The notes: generated by a model from the sequence alone, not told the origin. A DNA stretch of 64,000 bases from an uncultured Flavobacteriaceae bacterium (GCA_943842625.1 CALTCK010000004.1:1-64000), one strand, 5' to 3'. Shown: positions 20,704-31,057, counted from the stretch's first letter. Numbers and translations are program-made.

Positions 20704-20801
20704 AATGCTATGTACTATGCGTTGTAATAATTAAAATTGAAGCTTTTAAACTTCAGCAGTCTTTAATGACTTTATGACCCCCACTTTCACAGGGATTAAA
20801 T

Positions 20802-23800
20802 TTATTCTTCTAATCTGATATCTAATCCAAGTCCTTTTAATTCGTGCATTAACACGTTAAAGGATTCTGGTAATCCTGGTTCTGGCATCGCTTCTCCTTT
20901 TACAATTGCCTCATAAGTTTTAGCTCTACCTAAAACATCATCGGATTTTACAGTTAAAATTTCTCGTAAGGTACTTGAAGCACCATATGCTTCAAGAGCC
21001 CATACTTCCATTTCTCCAAAACGCTGACCACCAAATTGGGCCTTACCTCCTAATGGTTGTTGCGTAATTAGCGAGTATGGCCCAATAGAACGAGCATGCA
21101 TTTTATCATCAATCATGTGACCTAATTTGATCATATAAATGACTCCAACGGTTGCTTTTTGATCAAATCTTTGACCCGTACCACCATCATACAAGTAGGT
21201 ATGTCCAAATTCTGGAACCCCAGCTTTTTCTGTAAGGGAAGTAATCTCATCAATCGTAGCGCCATCAAAAATTGGTGTAGCGTATTTTTGACCTAATTTT
21301 TGACCAGCCCAACCAAGAACTGTTTCATAAATCTGACCTATATTCATACGAGAAGGAACTCCTAATGGATTTAAAACAATATCAACAGGTGTTCCATCTT
21401 CTAAGAATGGCATATCTTCTTGACGAACAATACGCGCAACAATACCCTTATTTCCATGACGTCCTGCCATTTTATCACCTACTTTAAGTTTACGTTTTTT
21501 AGCAACGTATACTTTTGCAAGTTTTAAAATTCCCGACGGTAATTCATCACCTACAGAAATAGCAAATTTTTCACGACGTAAATTACCTTGTAAATCGTTC
21601 TCTTTGATTTTGTAATTGTGCATTAAGTCATCAACCAATGCATTTGTCTCAGAATTTGTTGTCCAAGTTCCGTCAGTTAAATGGGTATAGTCATCTATTT
21701 CATTCAACATTTTTAAGGTATACTTTTTACCTTTTGGAAAAACAACTTCACCTAAATCATTAATTACTCCTTGAGCAGTTTTACCAGAAATAAGAGTAGA
21801 TAATTTTTTAACTAAAATATCTCTTAATTCATCGAATTTTTTATCAAATTCATCTTCCAATAACGAAATTTCCTCTTTATTCTGGGCTCTTTTTCGTTTA
21901 TCTTTTATAGAACGTGCAAACAATTTCTTGTCTATAACAACACCATTTAGTGAAGGAGAAGCTTTCAAAGATGCATCCTTAACATCACCTGCCTTATCAC
22001 CAAAAATTGCTCTAAGAAGTTTTTCTTCTGGAGTTGGATCACTCTCTCCTTTTGGAGTAATTTTTCCAATTAAAATATCTCCAGGTTTCACCTCTGCTCC
22101 AATTCGGATCATACCATGTTCATCAAGATCTTTAGTAGCCTCTTCAGAAACATTTGGTATGTCATTGGTAAGTTCCTCGTTACCTAATTTAGTATCTCTA
22201 ACTTGTAATGAGTACTCATCAATGTGAATTGATGTAAATATATCGTCACGTACTACTTTTTCAGAAATTACAATTGCATCCTCAAAGTTATAACCTTTCC
22301 AAGGCATAAAAGCAACTTTCATATTTCTTCCCAAAGCTAATTCACCTGCCTCAGTCGCATACCCTTGGCATAATACCTGTCCTTTTTCAACTCTATCACC
22401 TTTTTTAACAATCGGTTTCAAGTTTATGGAAGTACTCTGATTGGTTTTTCTAAACTTAATTAGCTTGTATGTTTTTGAATCGCTATCAAAACTTACCAAT
22501 TGTTGTTCATCGGTACGATCATACTTTACTTTAATTTCTCTTGAGTCAACATATTCAACAACTCCAGCGCCTTCAGCGTTTATAAGAACACGAGAATCTG
22601 AAGCCACTTGACGTTCTAATCCTGTTCCTACAATTGGAGATTCTGCTCTCATTAGAGGAACCGCCTGACGCATCATGTTAGATCCCATCAAAGCACGATT
22701 GGCATCATCATGCTCCAAAAATGGAATTAATGATGCAGATATTGACGATATTTGGTTAGGAGCAACATCGGTATAATGAATATCTTTTGATTCTACAACA
22801 GGAAAATCACCCTCCATTCGAGCAATTACCTTTTCCGAGTTGATCGTACCATCTTCAGCTATGTCAATATGTGCTTGAGCAATTAGCTTTTCCTCTTCTT
22901 CTTCAGCTGACAAATAAATCGGGTCACTTTTTAGATCGATTACCCCATTTTCTACTTTTCGATAAGGTGTTTCTAAAAATCCTAAATAATTTACTTTAGC
23001 ATATACAGAGAGAGAAGAAATAAGACCAATATTTGGTCCTTCTGGTGTTTCAATAGGACACAGTCTACCATAATGTGTAAAATGAACATCACGAACTTCA
23101 AATCCTGCTCTCTCCCTTGAAAGACCACCAGGACCTAATGCTGAAAGTCTACGTTTGTGGGTAATTTCAGCAATTGGATTGGTTTGATCCATAAACTGGG
23201 ACAACTGATTGGTTCCAAAGAAAGAATTAATAACAGAAGATAAGGTCTTAGCATTAATTAAATCAATTGGAGTAAATACCTCGTTATCACGAACGTTCAT
23301 TCGTTCACGTATGGTTCTAGCCATACGAGCTAAACCAACACCAAATTGAGAGGACAATTGTTCTCCTACGGTACGCACACGTCTATTAGATAGGTGATCT
23401 ATATCATCTATCTCGGCTTTAGAATTAATTAATTCTATTAAAAACTTAATGATTGTTATGATATCTTCTTTGGTAAGAACTAACTTATCCATTGGGATAT
23501 CGAGACCTAATTTTTTATTCATTCTAAATCGACCTACGTTTCCTAGATTGTACCGTTGGTCACTGAAGAATAACTTATTTATGATACCACGAGCAGTTTC
23601 CTCATCAGGCGGTTCTGCATTTCTTAATTGTCTGTAAATGTGTTCTACCGCTTCCTTTTCAGAGTTTGTTGGATCTTTTTGAAGTGTATTATGAATGATT
23701 GCGTAATCAGCCATGTGATTATCCTCCTTATGAAGAAGAATAGTTTTCGATCCAGACTCAAGAATTTCATCGATATGATCTTTTTCTAAAACAGTATCAC

Positions 23801-24614
23801 GATCAAATATAATTTCATTTCTTTCGATAGAGACTACCTCACCAGTATCCTCATCTACAAAATCTTCATGCCATGTTTTTAATACACGTGCAGCTAATTT
23901 TCTTCCTAAATATTTTTTTAGACCTGTTTTAGAGGCTTTAACTTCTTCAGCTAAATCAAATATTTCTAATATATCTTTATCTCTCTCAAAACCGATAGCA
24001 CGAAAAAGTGTGGTAACAGGTAATTTTTTCTTTCTATCGATATAAGCATACATTACTTGGTTTATATCGGTAGCAAATTCAATCCAAGATCCTTTGAAAG
24101 GAATTACTCTTGCTGAGTAAAGCTTTGTTCCGTTTGCATGAAAAGATTGTCCAAAGAAAACTCCAGGCGAACGATGTAGTTGAGATACAACAACACGTTC
24201 TGCACCATTTACAACAAAGGTTCCGTTTGGAGTCATGTAGGGTATTGTCCCTAAATAAACATCTTGAACGATCGTTTCAAAATCTTCATGTTCAGGATCA
24301 GTACAGTATAATTTTAAACGAGCTTTTAGTGGTACACTATAGGTTAAACCTCGCTCTATACATTCCTGTATGGAATATCTTGAGGGATCTACAAAATAAT
24401 CTAAAAACTCTAATACAAATTGATTACGAGTATCTGTAATCGGGAAGTTTTCCAAAAAGGTTTTATATAAACCTTCTGTTTCTCTTCTATCGGATTTAGT
24501 TTCCAATTGAAAGAAATCCTGAAAAGACTTAATCTGTATATCAAGAAAATCTGGATATGCAGGTTTATTCTTTACCTCGGAAAAATTCAATCTTTCAGTT
24601 TGCGTTGCTGACAT
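20802..24614 (-). CDS. rpoB: RNA polymerase beta subunit
   Basis: 1270 residues with the whole conserved beta framework: [16 protein letters not shown] followed by [20 protein letters not shown] is the rifampicin region, and [17 protein letters not shown] lies near the active centre. The rif residues look like the sensitive form ([18 protein letters not shown]). The gene ends GLDIRLEE. It is separated from rplL by 134 bases holding a large hairpin, then followed by rpoC. Confidence 0.99.
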   Translation of the reverse strand: MSATQTERLNFSEVKNKPAYPDFLDIQIKSFQDFFQLETKSDRRETEGLYKTFLENFPITDTRNQFVLEFLDYFVDPSRYSIQECIERGLTYSVPLKARLKLYCTDPEHEDFETIVQDVYLGTIPYMTPNGTFVVNGAERVVVSQLHRSPGVFFGQSFHANGTKLYSARVIPFKGSWIEFATDINQVMYAYIDRKKKLPVTTLFRAIGFERDKDILEIFDLAEEVKASKTGLKKYLGRKLAARVLKTWHEDFVDEDTGEVVSIERNEIIFDRDTVLEKDHIDEILESGSKTILLHKEDNHMADYAIIHNTLQKDPTNSEKEAVEHIYRQLRNAEPPDEETARGIINKLFFSDQRYNLGNVGRFRMNKKLGLDIPMDKLVLTKEDIITIIKFLIELINSKAEIDDIDHLSNRRVRTVGEQLSSQFGVGLARMARTIRERMNVRDNEVFTPIDLINAKTLSSVINSFFGTNQLSQFMDQTNPIAEITHKRRLSALGPGGLSRERAGFEVRDVHFTHYGRLCPIETPEGPNIGLISSLSVYAKVNYLGFLETPYRKVENGVIDLKSDPIYLSAEEEEEKLIAQAHIDIAEDGTINSEKVIARMEGDFPVVESKDIHYTDVAPNQISSISASLIPFLEHDDANRALMGSNMMRQAVPLMRAESPIVGTGLERQVASDSRVLINAEGAGVVEYVDSREIKVKYDRTDEQQLVSFDSDSKTYKLIKFRKTNQSTSINLKPIVKKGDRVEKGQVLCQGYATEAGELALGRNMKVAFMPWKGYNFEDAIVISEKVVRDDIFTSIHIDEYSLQVRDTKLGNEELTNDIPNVSEEATKDLDEHGMIRIGAEVKPGDILIGKITPKGESDPTPEEKLLRAIFGDKAGDVKDASLKASPSLNGVVIDKKLFARSIKDKRKRAQNKEEISLLEDEFDKKFDELRDILVKKLSTLISGKTAQGVINDLGEVVFPKGKKYTLKMLNEIDDYTHLTDGTWTTNSETNALVDDLMHNYKIKENDLQGNLRREKFAISVGDELPSGILKLAKVYVAKKRKLKVGDKMAGRHGNKGIVARIVRQEDMPFLEDGTPVDIVLNPLGVPSRMNIGQIYETVLGWAGQKLGQKYATPIFDGATIDEITSLTEKAGVPEFGHTYLYDGGTGQRFDQKATVGVIYMIKLGHMIDDKMHARSIGPYSLITQQPLGGKAQFGGQRFGEMEVWALEAYGASSTLREILTVKSDDVLGRAKTYEAIVKGEAMPEPGLPESFNVLMHELKGLGLDIRLEE

Positions 24615-24688
24615 CTATGGACGAATTTTAATTATAATAAAAAAATGTGTGCGTTTAATAATAGTATTAACCATTATATACGCAAAAT

Positions 24689-24725
24689 GGTTTAGGTCTA
24701 TCCCACTAATGGAAAGACCTAAACC
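24689..24725 (-). promoter_or_regulatory. Large hairpin between rplL and rpoB
   Basis: GGTTTAGGTC pairs perfectly with GACCTAAACC. Inside, TTCCA pairs with TGGGA (one G-U) around the loop TTAG. Only four T follow, so it is a poor terminator; an attenuator or RNase processing site that lowers rpoBC relative to ribosomal protein output, as in the rplL-rpoB gap of other bacteria, is more likely. Confidence 0.6.
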
Positions 24726-24748
24726 TTAAGGTTCTGTGACTTGGGAGC

Positions 24749-25126
24749 TTACTTAAGCTCAACCTCTGCCCCAGCTTCTTCTAACTGTGCTTTTAAAGCT
24801 TCAGCTTCATCTTTTGCTACACCCTCTTTAATAGGAGATGGAACATTATCAACTAATCCTTTAGCATCTTTTAAACCTAATCCAGTTAACTCTTTTACAA
24901 GTTTAACAACTGCTAATTTAGATCCTCCTGGAGCTGTAAGAACTACGTCGAATTCTGATTTTTCTTCTGCGGCACCACCACCAGCAGCACCACCACCAGC
25001 AGCAACAGCTACTGCAGCTGCAGCAGGCTCTATGCCGTATTCTTCTTTTAATATTCCAGCTAATTCATTAACTTCTTTTACAGTTAAGTTAACTAATTGT
25101 TCTGCGAAATCTTTTAAATCTGCCAT
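24749..25126 (-). CDS. rplL: 50S ribosomal protein bL12 (L7/L12)
   Basis: 125 residues: N-terminal L10-binding helices ([20 protein letters not shown]), an Ala/Gly-rich hinge (about residues 34-53), and the C-terminal factor-binding domain with EKSEFDVVL and [20 protein letters not shown]. It recruits translational GTPases to the ribosomal stalk. Last ribosomal protein gene before the hairpin and rpoB. Confidence 0.98.
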   Translation of the reverse strand: MADLKDFAEQLVNLTVKEVNELAGILKEEYGIEPAAAAVAVAAGGGAAGGGAAEEKSEFDVVLTAPGGSKLAVVKLVKELTGLGLKDAKGLVDNVPSPIKEGVAKDEAEALKAQLEEAGAEVELK

Positions 25127-25182
25127 TTTCTATCGTTTTAAGTAATTTAATTTTTATTATTTAATTTATTAATGCTATTATT

Positions 25183-25704
25183 CTATCCTTCTCTTTCGGA
25201 TAAGGTTTTTACAATACCTGCGATGGTACCTCCACTTGATTTAAGTGCTGATATAACGTTCTTAGCTGGAGATTGTAACAATCCAATAATTTCTCCAATA
25301 AGTTCATCTTTCGACTTAATTTCAACTAAAGTATCTAGCTGGTCATCTCCAACATAAACTGCTTCTTCAATAAATGCCCCTTTAAGTAATGGCTTATCAG
25401 ATTTTTTTCTGAAAGCTTTAATTACTTTGGCAGGTGCATTACTCGCTTCTGCAATCATAATTGATGTGTTTCCTTTAAGTACCTCTGGTAATTCACCAAA
25501 GTCTTTATCAGAACTTTCCATTGCTTTTTTTAACAATGTGTTTTTAACGACTTCTAACTTAACACCAGCTTTGTAACAAGCTCTTCTTAAGTTACTCGTA
25601 TCTCCTGCATTAAGACCCGATATATCTGCTAAATAAATTGTCGCATTATCGGCCAACTGTGCAGTTAAATTCTCTATTACTTGTGATTTTTCTTCTCTTG
25701 TCAT
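25183..25704 (-). CDS. rplJ: 50S ribosomal protein uL10
   Basis: 173 residues. MTREEKSQVIENLTAQLADN, the RRACYKAGVKLEVVKNTLLK segment for 23S rRNA binding, and C-terminal helices that carry bL12 dimers. Standard rplA-rplJ-rplL order. In other bacteria L10-L12 represses its own mRNA; I see no specific leader for this in the 15 bases before it. Confidence 0.98.
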   Translation of the reverse strand: MTREEKSQVIENLTAQLADNATIYLADISGLNAGDTSNLRRACYKAGVKLEVVKNTLLKKAMESSDKDFGELPEVLKGNTSIMIAEASNAPAKVIKAFRKKSDKPLLKGAFIEEAVYVGDDQLDTLVEIKSKDELIGEIIGLLQSPAKNVISALKSSGGTIAGIVKTLSEREG

Positions 25705-25719
25705 AAGTTCTAAATTTTA

Positions 25720-26415
25720 CTACTCAGTAAATCTTTTTGAATCTACCTCAATACTTGGACTCATAGTACTAGACATAAAAATGCTTTTAATATAAACTCC
25801 TTTTGATGATTGAGGCTTCAATTTTACGAGGGTTGTTAATAATTCTTTTGCGTTTCCTTCAATTTTTTCAGCATCAAAAGATGCTTTTCCAATTGCAGCG
25901 TGAACGATACCGGTTTTTTCAACTTTAAAATCGATTTTTCCGGCTTTCACATCTGAAACAGCTTTAGCGACGTCCATTGTCACTGTACCAGTCTTTGGAT
26001 TAGGCATTAATCCACGGGGACCTAAAACACGTCCTAATGGTCCTAATTTTCCCATAACACTTGGCATAGTCACTATAACATCGACATCTGTCCATCCTCC
26101 TTTAATTTTATTGAGGTACTCGTCTAATCCAACGTAATCTGCTCCAGCCTCTTTAGCTTCTGCCTCTTTATCAGGTGTAACTAAAGCCAATACTTTAACG
26201 TCTTTACCTGTACCATGTGGTAGGGTAACAACGCCACGAACCATTTGGTTGGCTTTTCTTGGATCTACATTTAAACGAACAGCTAAATCTACTGATGCGT
26301 CAAAGTTTACATTGGTGATTTCTTTTACTAAAGCAGAGGCTTCAGCAATGTTGTAAACCTTACCTGGTTCAACTTTTGCCTGAGCTTCCTTTTGCTTTTT
26401 TGTTAATCTTGCCAT
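25720..26415 (-). CDS. rplA: 50S ribosomal protein uL1
   Basis: 231 residues, the L1 stalk protein. [39 protein letters not shown] and the C-terminal [15 protein letters not shown] are characteristic. It is 22 bases downstream of rplK, and in many bacteria L1 controls the rplK-rplA message. Confidence 0.98.
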   Translation of the reverse strand: MARLTKKQKEAQAKVEPGKVYNIAEASALVKEITNVNFDASVDLAVRLNVDPRKANQMVRGVVTLPHGTGKDVKVLALVTPDKEAEAKEAGADYVGLDEYLNKIKGGWTDVDVIVTMPSVMGKLGPLGRVLGPRGLMPNPKTGTVTMDVAKAVSDVKAGKIDFKVEKTGIVHAAIGKASFDAEKIEGNAKELLTTLVKLKPQSSKGVYIKSIFMSSTMSPSIEVDSKRFTE

Positions 26416-26437
26416 TTTATAGATTCTTTTTTTAGGG

Positions 26438-26878
26438 TTAAAAAGGAGATTGCCCCCCTTTAACGTTCACTCCCATTGATCTTGCAGTACCAGCTACCAT
26501 CTTCATAGCAGATTCAATGCTAAAAGCATTTAAATCTGGCATTTTGTCTTCAGCAATTGCTCTTACTTGATCCCAGGTTATTTTTGCTACTTTTCTTACG
26601 TGTGGCTCACCAGATCCTTTTTTTATCTTAGCGGCTTCAAGTATTTGTACTGCAGCTGGAGGTGTTTTAATAACAAAATCGAATGATTTGTCTTTATATA
26701 CGGTAATCGCAACTGGTAATACTTTACCTTGTTTATCTTGAGTTCTTGCATTAAATTGCTTACAGAACTCCATGATATTCACACCGGCAGCACCTAAAGC
26801 GGGTCCAACTGGTGGTGATGGGTTAGCAGCTCCACCTCGAACTTGTAACTTAACTACTTTATCTACTTCTTTTGCCAT
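26438..26878 (-). CDS. rplK: 50S ribosomal protein uL11
   Basis: 146 residues. [20 protein letters not shown] is the N-terminal proline-rich element of the GTPase-associated centre, and the C-terminal 23S-binding domain ends [20 protein letters not shown]. It follows nusG after a 71-base gap with a symmetrical inverted repeat. Confidence 0.98.
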   Translation of the reverse strand: MAKEVDKVVKLQVRGGAANPSPPVGPALGAAGVNIMEFCKQFNARTQDKQGKVLPVAITVYKDKSFDFVIKTPPAAVQILEAAKIKKGSGEPHVRKVAKITWDQVRAIAEDKMPDLNAFSIESAMKMVAGTARSMGVNVKGGQSPF

Positions 26879-26899
26879 GTTTTAATTTTAATTAATTTA

Positions 26900-26929
26900 T
26901 TTTTTCTTCAGTGGAAGCCCAAGAAAAAA
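26900..26929 (-). promoter_or_regulatory. Inverted repeat between nusG and rplK
   Basis: TTTTTTCTT and AAGAAAAAA form a perfect 9-pair stem around a 12-base loop (GGGCTTCCACTG on the minus strand). The T-run is on the 5' arm, so it is not a terminator. Its position in the rplK-rplA leader would suit a translational control element, but no known L1-binding motif was confirmed. Confidence 0.35.
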
Positions 26930-26949
26930 CTATTTATAGCGTGTAACAA

Positions 26950-27504
26950 TTAAACTTTTTCAACTTGCATAAAACTTAACTCTAACGGCGTTTTTCTTCC
27001 GAAAATTTTCACCATCACCTCAAGTTTACGCTTTTCTTCAAATATTTTTTCAACAGATCCATTAAAACCGTTAAAAGGTCCATCAATAACTTTTATGGTT
27101 TCTCCAATAACGAAAGGTATATTGACGTTTTCATCTTTAACAGATAATTCATCTACTTTACCTAACAACCTATTTACTTCAGCTTTTCTGAGTGGAAGAG
27201 GATCTGCTCCTTTTGTTTCACCTAAAAAACCGATAACTCCATTTACAGATTTTATAATATGTGGTATTTCACCTACCAAATCTGCTTGCACCATAATATA
27301 ACCAGGAATAAAAACTCGTTCCTTATTTATTTTTTTTCCATTACGTATCTGAACCACTTTCTCGGTTGGAACCAAAATTTGCTCAATATGATTCTGAAGA
27401 TTTAATCTAATAATTTCAGATTCAATATATTCTTTAATTTTGTTTTCCTTTCCACTTACAGAGCGGATCACATACCATTTTTTTGTACTTTTAACTTCAG
27501 TCAT
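26950..27504 (-). CDS. nusG: Transcription termination/antitermination factor NusG
   Basis: 184 residues. The NGN domain starts KKWYVIRSVSGKENKIKEYI and includes VFIPGYIMVQADL; a KOW domain follows (IGETIKVIDGPFNGFNGSVE, about residues 128-147). It binds RNA polymerase and couples transcription to translation or Rho. It directly follows secE with 10 bases between. Confidence 0.97.
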   Translation of the reverse strand: MTEVKSTKKWYVIRSVSGKENKIKEYIESEIIRLNLQNHIEQILVPTEKVVQIRNGKKINKERVFIPGYIMVQADLVGEIPHIIKSVNGVIGFLGETKGADPLPLRKAEVNRLLGKVDELSVKDENVNIPFVIGETIKVIDGPFNGFNGSVEKIFEEKRKLEVMVKIFGRKTPLELSFMQVEKV

Positions 27505-27514
27505 CTTTTATATT

Positions 27515-27703
27515 TTAAGACTTAATCCATCCAAAGTATTCACTAATAACACCACTAAAAACGGTATCTATTCCAAAAACAAGTAAAGCTAACACTACTG
27601 AAAACGCTGCAACAATTACTGTTAAACGTTGCGCTTCAGACCAGGTAGTCCAAGTAACATGGTTTTTAAGCTCGCTATAAGACTCTTTTATGTAGTTTAT
27701 CAT
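27515..27703 (-). CDS. secE: Preprotein translocase subunit SecE
   Basis: 62 residues from the ATG at 27701-27703 (MINYIKESYSELKNHVTW), with one membrane segment (VIVAAFSVVLALLVFGIDTV). It stabilises SecY in the inner membrane. A longer in-frame reading to 27760 would add 19 residues that run into the mature tRNA-Trp sequence, so it is rejected. TWTTWSEAQR before the membrane segment is the typical amphipathic SecE motif. Confidence 0.95.
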   Translation of the reverse strand: MINYIKESYSELKNHVTWTTWSEAQRLTVIVAAFSVVLALLVFGIDTVFSGVISEYFGWIKS

Positions 27704-27757
27704 TTTTAAATATTTATTAGTTCTAACTAAATTAGTATTACGCAATTTCAATTTTTG

Positions 27758-27830
27758 CACGGGTTGAGAGACTCGAACTCACGACACCTGGTTTTGGAGA
27801 CCAGTGCTCTACCAACTGAGCTAAACCCGT
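27758..27830 (-). tRNA. tRNA-Trp (CCA anticodon)
   Basis: 73-nt cloverleaf on the minus strand. Acceptor ACGGGTT pairs with AACCCGT, discriminator is G, anticodon loop CTCCAAA, T arm with GTTCGAGTC. CCA is not encoded. It lies between tuf and secE, as usual in Bacteroidota. Confidence 0.97.
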
Positions 27831-27922
27831 TTATATGGTCAACTGTTTTACTCTACCCGCTTATAAAAGTCAAGGCGTCCCGATATAATCAGGACACCTT
27901 AATACACTTTTACTTATGCTGT

Positions 27923-29110
27923 TTAGTCTAAAATTTCAGTTACCTGACCAGCACCTACTGTTCTACCTCCTTCACGGACAGCAAAACGAAGACCAACATT
28001 CATTGCAATTGCCTGAAGCAATTCTACAGTTATTGTTAAATTATCACCTGGCATTACCATTTCAACTCCATCAGGAAGATTAATCGTTCCCGTTACATCC
28101 GTTGTACGTACGTAAAACTGTGGACGGTAGTTGTTGTGGAATGGAGTGTGACGTCCACCTTCTTCTTTCTTAAGGATATAAACCTCAGCTTTAAATTTAG
28201 CATGAGGAGTTACAGAACCTGTTTTACAGATTACCATACCTCTTCTAATATCTTCCTTAGCGATACCTCTTAATAATATACCTGCATTATCTCCAGCCTC
28301 TCCTCTGTCAAGGATTTGACGGAACATTTCAATACCAGTAATGGTTGAAGTTAATTTTTCAGCTCCCATACCGATAATATCTACAGCATCACCAGTGTTT
28401 GCAACCCCTGTCTCAATACGTCCAGTTGCAACTGTACCACGACCTGTAATTGAAAATACATCTTCAATAGGCATTAAAAAATCTTTATCAACTTCACGCA
28501 ATGGCTCTTCAATCCAAGTATCTACAGCTTCCATAAGCTCTAAAACAGTATCTACCCATTTTTGCTCACCATTTAATGCACCAAGTGCAGAACCAGCAAT
28601 TACAGGTCCATTGTCACCATCGTATTCATAGAAACTTAAAAGTTCACGAACTTCCATCTCTACCAATTCTATTAATTCTTCATCGTCCACCATATCCACT
28701 TTATTCATGAATACAACAATACGAGGAATTCCTACCTGACGTCCTAGAAGGATATGTTCACGTGTTTGTGGCATTGGTCCATCTGTAGCAGCAACTACAA
28801 GAATAGCTCCATCCATTTGTGCAGCACCTGTAACCATGTTTTTTACGTAATCCGCGTGACCTGGACAGTCAACGTGTGCGTAATGACGATTTGCTGTTGC
28901 GTACTCAACGTGTGAAGAATTAATTGTTATTCCTCTTTCCTTTTCCTCGGGGGCATTATCGATTTGATCAAAAGCTGACGCTTCTGAAAAACCTGCATCT
29001 GCTAATACTTTAGTAATAGCTGCAGTTAATGTTGTTTTGCCGTGGTCTACGTGTCCAATTGTACCTACATTTAAATGTGGTTTCGACCGATCATAAGTTC
29101 CTTTTGCCAT
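27923..29110 (-). CDS. tuf: Elongation factor Tu
   Basis: 395 residues. P-loop [10 protein letters not shown], switch [25 protein letters not shown], then domains II and III ending [10 protein letters not shown]. It delivers aminoacyl-tRNA to the ribosome as a GTP complex. The gene is embedded between tRNA genes and followed by tRNA-Trp and secE, so EF-Tu and tRNAs are cut from one transcript. Confidence 0.99.
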   Translation of the reverse strand: MAKGTYDRSKPHLNVGTIGHVDHGKTTLTAAITKVLADAGFSEASAFDQIDNAPEEKERGITINSSHVEYATANRHYAHVDCPGHADYVKNMVTGAAQMDGAILVVAATDGPMPQTREHILLGRQVGIPRIVVFMNKVDMVDDEELIELVEMEVRELLSFYEYDGDNGPVIAGSALGALNGEQKWVDTVLELMEAVDTWIEEPLREVDKDFLMPIEDVFSITGRGTVATGRIETGVANTGDAVDIIGMGAEKLTSTITGIEMFRQILDRGEAGDNAGILLRGIAKEDIRRGMVICKTGSVTPHAKFKAEVYILKKEEGGRHTPFHNNYRPQFYVRTTDVTGTINLPDGVEMVMPGDNLTITVELLQAIAMNVGLRFAVREGGRTVGAGQVTEILD

Positions 29111-29169
29111 TTTGTCTTTATTTAATCTTAGTTATCTATTAGTACTATTTATAATATACTCTTGTTTAG

Positions 29170-29241
29170 AGCCAATGTTGGGATTTGAACCCAAGACCTC
29201 TTCCTTACCAAGGAAACGCTCTACCCCTGAGCTACACCGGC
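29170..29241 (-). tRNA. tRNA-Thr (GGT anticodon)
   Basis: 72-nt cloverleaf on the minus strand. Acceptor GCCGGTG pairs with CATTGGC using two G-U pairs, anticodon loop TTGGTAA, T arm GGTTCAAATCC. No encoded CCA. About 60 bases upstream of tuf. Confidence 0.96.
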
Positions 29242-29298
29242 GTAAAGTGCTTTTTCCATACTATTAAAGCAAAAAATTGCCTTAGTCAGGATTTTAAG

Positions 29299-29371
29299 AG
29301 CGGGAGACCAGGTTCGAACTGGCGACATTCAGCTTGGAAGGCTGACGCTCTACCAACTGAGCTACTCCCGC
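29299..29371 (-). tRNA. tRNA-Gly (TCC anticodon)
   Basis: 73-nt cloverleaf on the minus strand. Acceptor GCGGGAG/CTCCCGC, anticodon loop CTTCCAA, T arm with GTTCGAACC. No encoded CCA. Confidence 0.97.
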
Positions 29372-29408
29372 TTTTGTTTTGAAATTTCTTTCAAAAAACA
29401 TTTCAATA

Positions 29409-29437
29409 CAAAGATATTATTTTAAGATTCAACCCAA
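29409..29437 (-). promoter_or_regulatory. Promoter inside the tRNA-tuf cluster
   Basis: On the minus strand TTG (29437-29435), an 18-base spacer, then TATCTTTG (29416-29409): a full match to the flavobacterial TTG-N17-19-TAnnTTTG promoter. It lies between tRNA-Tyr and tRNA-Gly and would drive tRNA-Gly, tRNA-Thr, tuf, tRNA-Trp and secE. Confidence 0.65.
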
Positions 29438-29451
29438 CATAAAAAAATATG

Positions 29452-29533
<82 letters not shown>

Positions 29534-29620
29534 TTAATATAATATCTATTTTAAAGAACGTTTTTGAACGTAAATACAAAAAAATAATTTTGTAAATTTC
29601 TCAAAATTCAATTTTTTTAG

Positions 29621-29694
29621 AGCCGATGGAGGGACTCGAACCCACGACCTGCTGATTACAAATCAGCTGCTCTAGCCAGCTGAGCTACATCGGC
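29621..29694 (-). tRNA. tRNA-Thr (TGT anticodon)
   Basis: 74-nt cloverleaf on the minus strand. Acceptor GCCGATG/CATCGGC, anticodon loop TTTGTAA, T arm GGTTCGAGTCC. First gene of the tRNA-tuf operon. Confidence 0.97.
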
Positions 29695-29743
29695 TTTCGG
29701 CTTGATTTTCAATAAAGAAAAACACGTTATTTCTAACGGACTG

Positions 29744-29751
29744 CAAATGTA
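29744..29751 (-). promoter_or_regulatory. TAnnTTTG -7 element of the tRNA-tuf operon
   Basis: TACATTTG on the minus strand, 49 bases upstream of tRNA-Thr(TGT). No clear TTG -33; the upstream region is very A/T-rich. Confidence 0.5.
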
Positions 29752-29895
29752 AATAAATTATTTTCTTTAAAAAACTTTTTTCAAAAAATATTCTTATTAA
29801 TTTTTACTTTGTTTTTTAGAGTGTTTTTAGAGTTTGGAAAATAAATAAATTTTATTACCACAGGTACTTAATAAAATTCAAGAAAACACCCAGTT

Positions 29896-30786
29896 CTAAT
29901 TTGAATTTCTAGGGTGTGATTCTTTATACACTTGTTTTAATTTTGATATACTATTGTTGGCATAAATTTGAGTAGATGCAAGGCTTGAATGTCCAAGTAA
30001 CTCTTTAACAGACTTTATATCTGCACCTTCACTTAACAAATGAGTAGCAAAAGAGTGTCTGAGAATGTGAGGACTTTTTTTTACTTTTTCTGAAGCTTGG
30101 CTAAAGTAATTATTGATTAACCTATAAAGCAAGGTCTCATATATTTTTTTTCCTTTTTCAGTGAGCAAAAAATAATCTGTATCTTTAATTTTCTTTAAGC
30201 CTTTTCTGAATGTTAAATAAGTATTTGCTGTTTTTAATACTGAAGGTAATAGAGGAACTATTCTTTCTTTATTTCTTTTTCCTAAAACCTTTACTGTTTT
30301 TTGAGAAAAAGAGACATCTATCAATTTCAAATTTACCATTTCTCCTCTTCTCATTCCTGTTGAATAAAAAAGTTCGACAATAAGCTTATTTCTAGCACCT
30401 AAAAAACTATCCTGATCTTTTAAAAGATTTAAAACTTCTTCTATTTCTTTTTCTGAAAAAGGAACTTGTATTTTTTTTGCTGTTTTTAGTGCTTTATGCT
30501 TTAAGAGAGGACTTACCTTTAAATCACCGATTTTAATTAAAAATTTATAATAAGTTCGCAAAGAAGAAATTTTTCTGTTGATGGTAGTATTGGATACTCC
30601 GTCATCAACTAATTTTACAATCCAATTCCTTATAATTGAATAATGTATATTTTTGATTTCAGAATAGCCAAATTCTTTAGATGCAAAATCGAAAAAACTT
30701 TCTATATCCTTACTGTAGGCAATTATGGTATTTGGAGAATAATTTTTCTCAAACTGAAGGTATTCTATAAAAGAATTAAAGTGCAT
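29896..30786 (-). CDS. xerC: Tyrosine recombinase, XerC type
   Basis: 296 residues. The N-terminal SAM-like core-binding domain (residues 1-90) precedes a catalytic domain with all active residues: Arg146 (STGMRRGE), Lys170 (LGKRNKERIVP), His240 and Arg243 (HILRHSFATHLL), His266 (LLGHSSL) and nucleophile Tyr275 (STQIYANN). Xer enzymes resolve chromosome dimers at dif. Housekeeping length and position next to rpsU, with no mobile-element neighbours, favour XerC over an integrase. The ATG directly follows the T-run of the rpsU terminator. Confidence 0.93.
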   Translation of the reverse strand: MHFNSFIEYLQFEKNYSPNTIIAYSKDIESFFDFASKEFGYSEIKNIHYSIIRNWIVKLVDDGVSNTTINRKISSLRTYYKFLIKIGDLKVSPLLKHKALKTAKKIQVPFSEKEIEEVLNLLKDQDSFLGARNKLIVELFYSTGMRRGEMVNLKLIDVSFSQKTVKVLGKRNKERIVPLLPSVLKTANTYLTFRKGLKKIKDTDYFLLTEKGKKIYETLLYRLINNYFSQASEKVKKSPHILRHSFATHLLSEGADIKSVKELLGHSSLASTQIYANNSISKLKQVYKESHPRNSN

Positions 30787-30827
30787 AAAAAAATCCCTTA
30801 AAAAGTAAAATTACTATTTTCAAGGGA
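30787..30827 (-). terminator. Terminator between rpsU and xerC
   Basis: On the minus strand TCCCTT pairs with AAGGGA, and inner AAAA/TTTT and GTAA/TTAC segments extend the stem. Seven T follow, ending immediately before the xerC ATG. Confidence 0.7.
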
Positions 30828-30854
30828 CTTTATATATCAAATCAAACAGAAATA

Positions 30855-31049
30855 CTAAACCTCTTCTTGATCTCTTAGATTTTGGATGTACTGAGCTTTT
30901 TGAATCTGAGCTCTTCTTTTTACTGAAGGTTTTGTGAATTGTTTTCTTTCACGTAGTTGATTTTTTGTCCCCGTACGATCAAACTTACGTTTGAAACGTT
31001 TCAGCGCTCTATCAATGTTCTCTCCTTCTTTTATTGGTATTATTAACAT
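30855..31049 (-). CDS. rpsU: 30S ribosomal protein bS21
   Basis: 64 residues, starting MLIIPIKEGENIDRALKRFK and ending NLRDQEEV; the typical basic KRKFDRTG and RRAQIQKAQYIQ segments are present. bS21 sits near the 16S rRNA 3' end. In Flavobacterium it helps sequester the anti-Shine-Dalgarno, so ribosomes mostly ignore SD sequences. This gene carries a strong SD, which fits published feedback control in which ribosomes lacking bS21 translate rpsU preferentially. Confidence 0.97.
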   Translation of the reverse strand: MLIIPIKEGENIDRALKRFKRKFDRTGTKNQLRERKQFTKPSVKRRAQIQKAQYIQNLRDQEEV

Positions 31050-31057
31050 AACTCTTA

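Noticed and set aside
24741..25145. Plus-strand open frame opposite rplL
   Set aside because: Ala/Pro/Ser-rich antisense shadow of the L12 hinge. Similar shadows opposite rpoB, rpoC, tuf, htpG and others were left out.
27704..27760. N-terminal extension of SecE
   Set aside because: The extension reaches into the mature tRNA-Trp, and the sequence before MINYIKESY does not resemble SecE.
29185..29382. Small open frame across tRNA-Thr and tRNA-Gly
   Set aside because: It is antisense to two tRNA genes and encodes the familiar spurious translation of tRNA sequence.
29896..30786. Tyrosine recombinase as a mobile-element integrase
   Set aside because: Length, all catalytic residues and the rpsU neighbourhood fit housekeeping XerC. 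No flanking direct repeats or element genes, although tRNA genes are close by.
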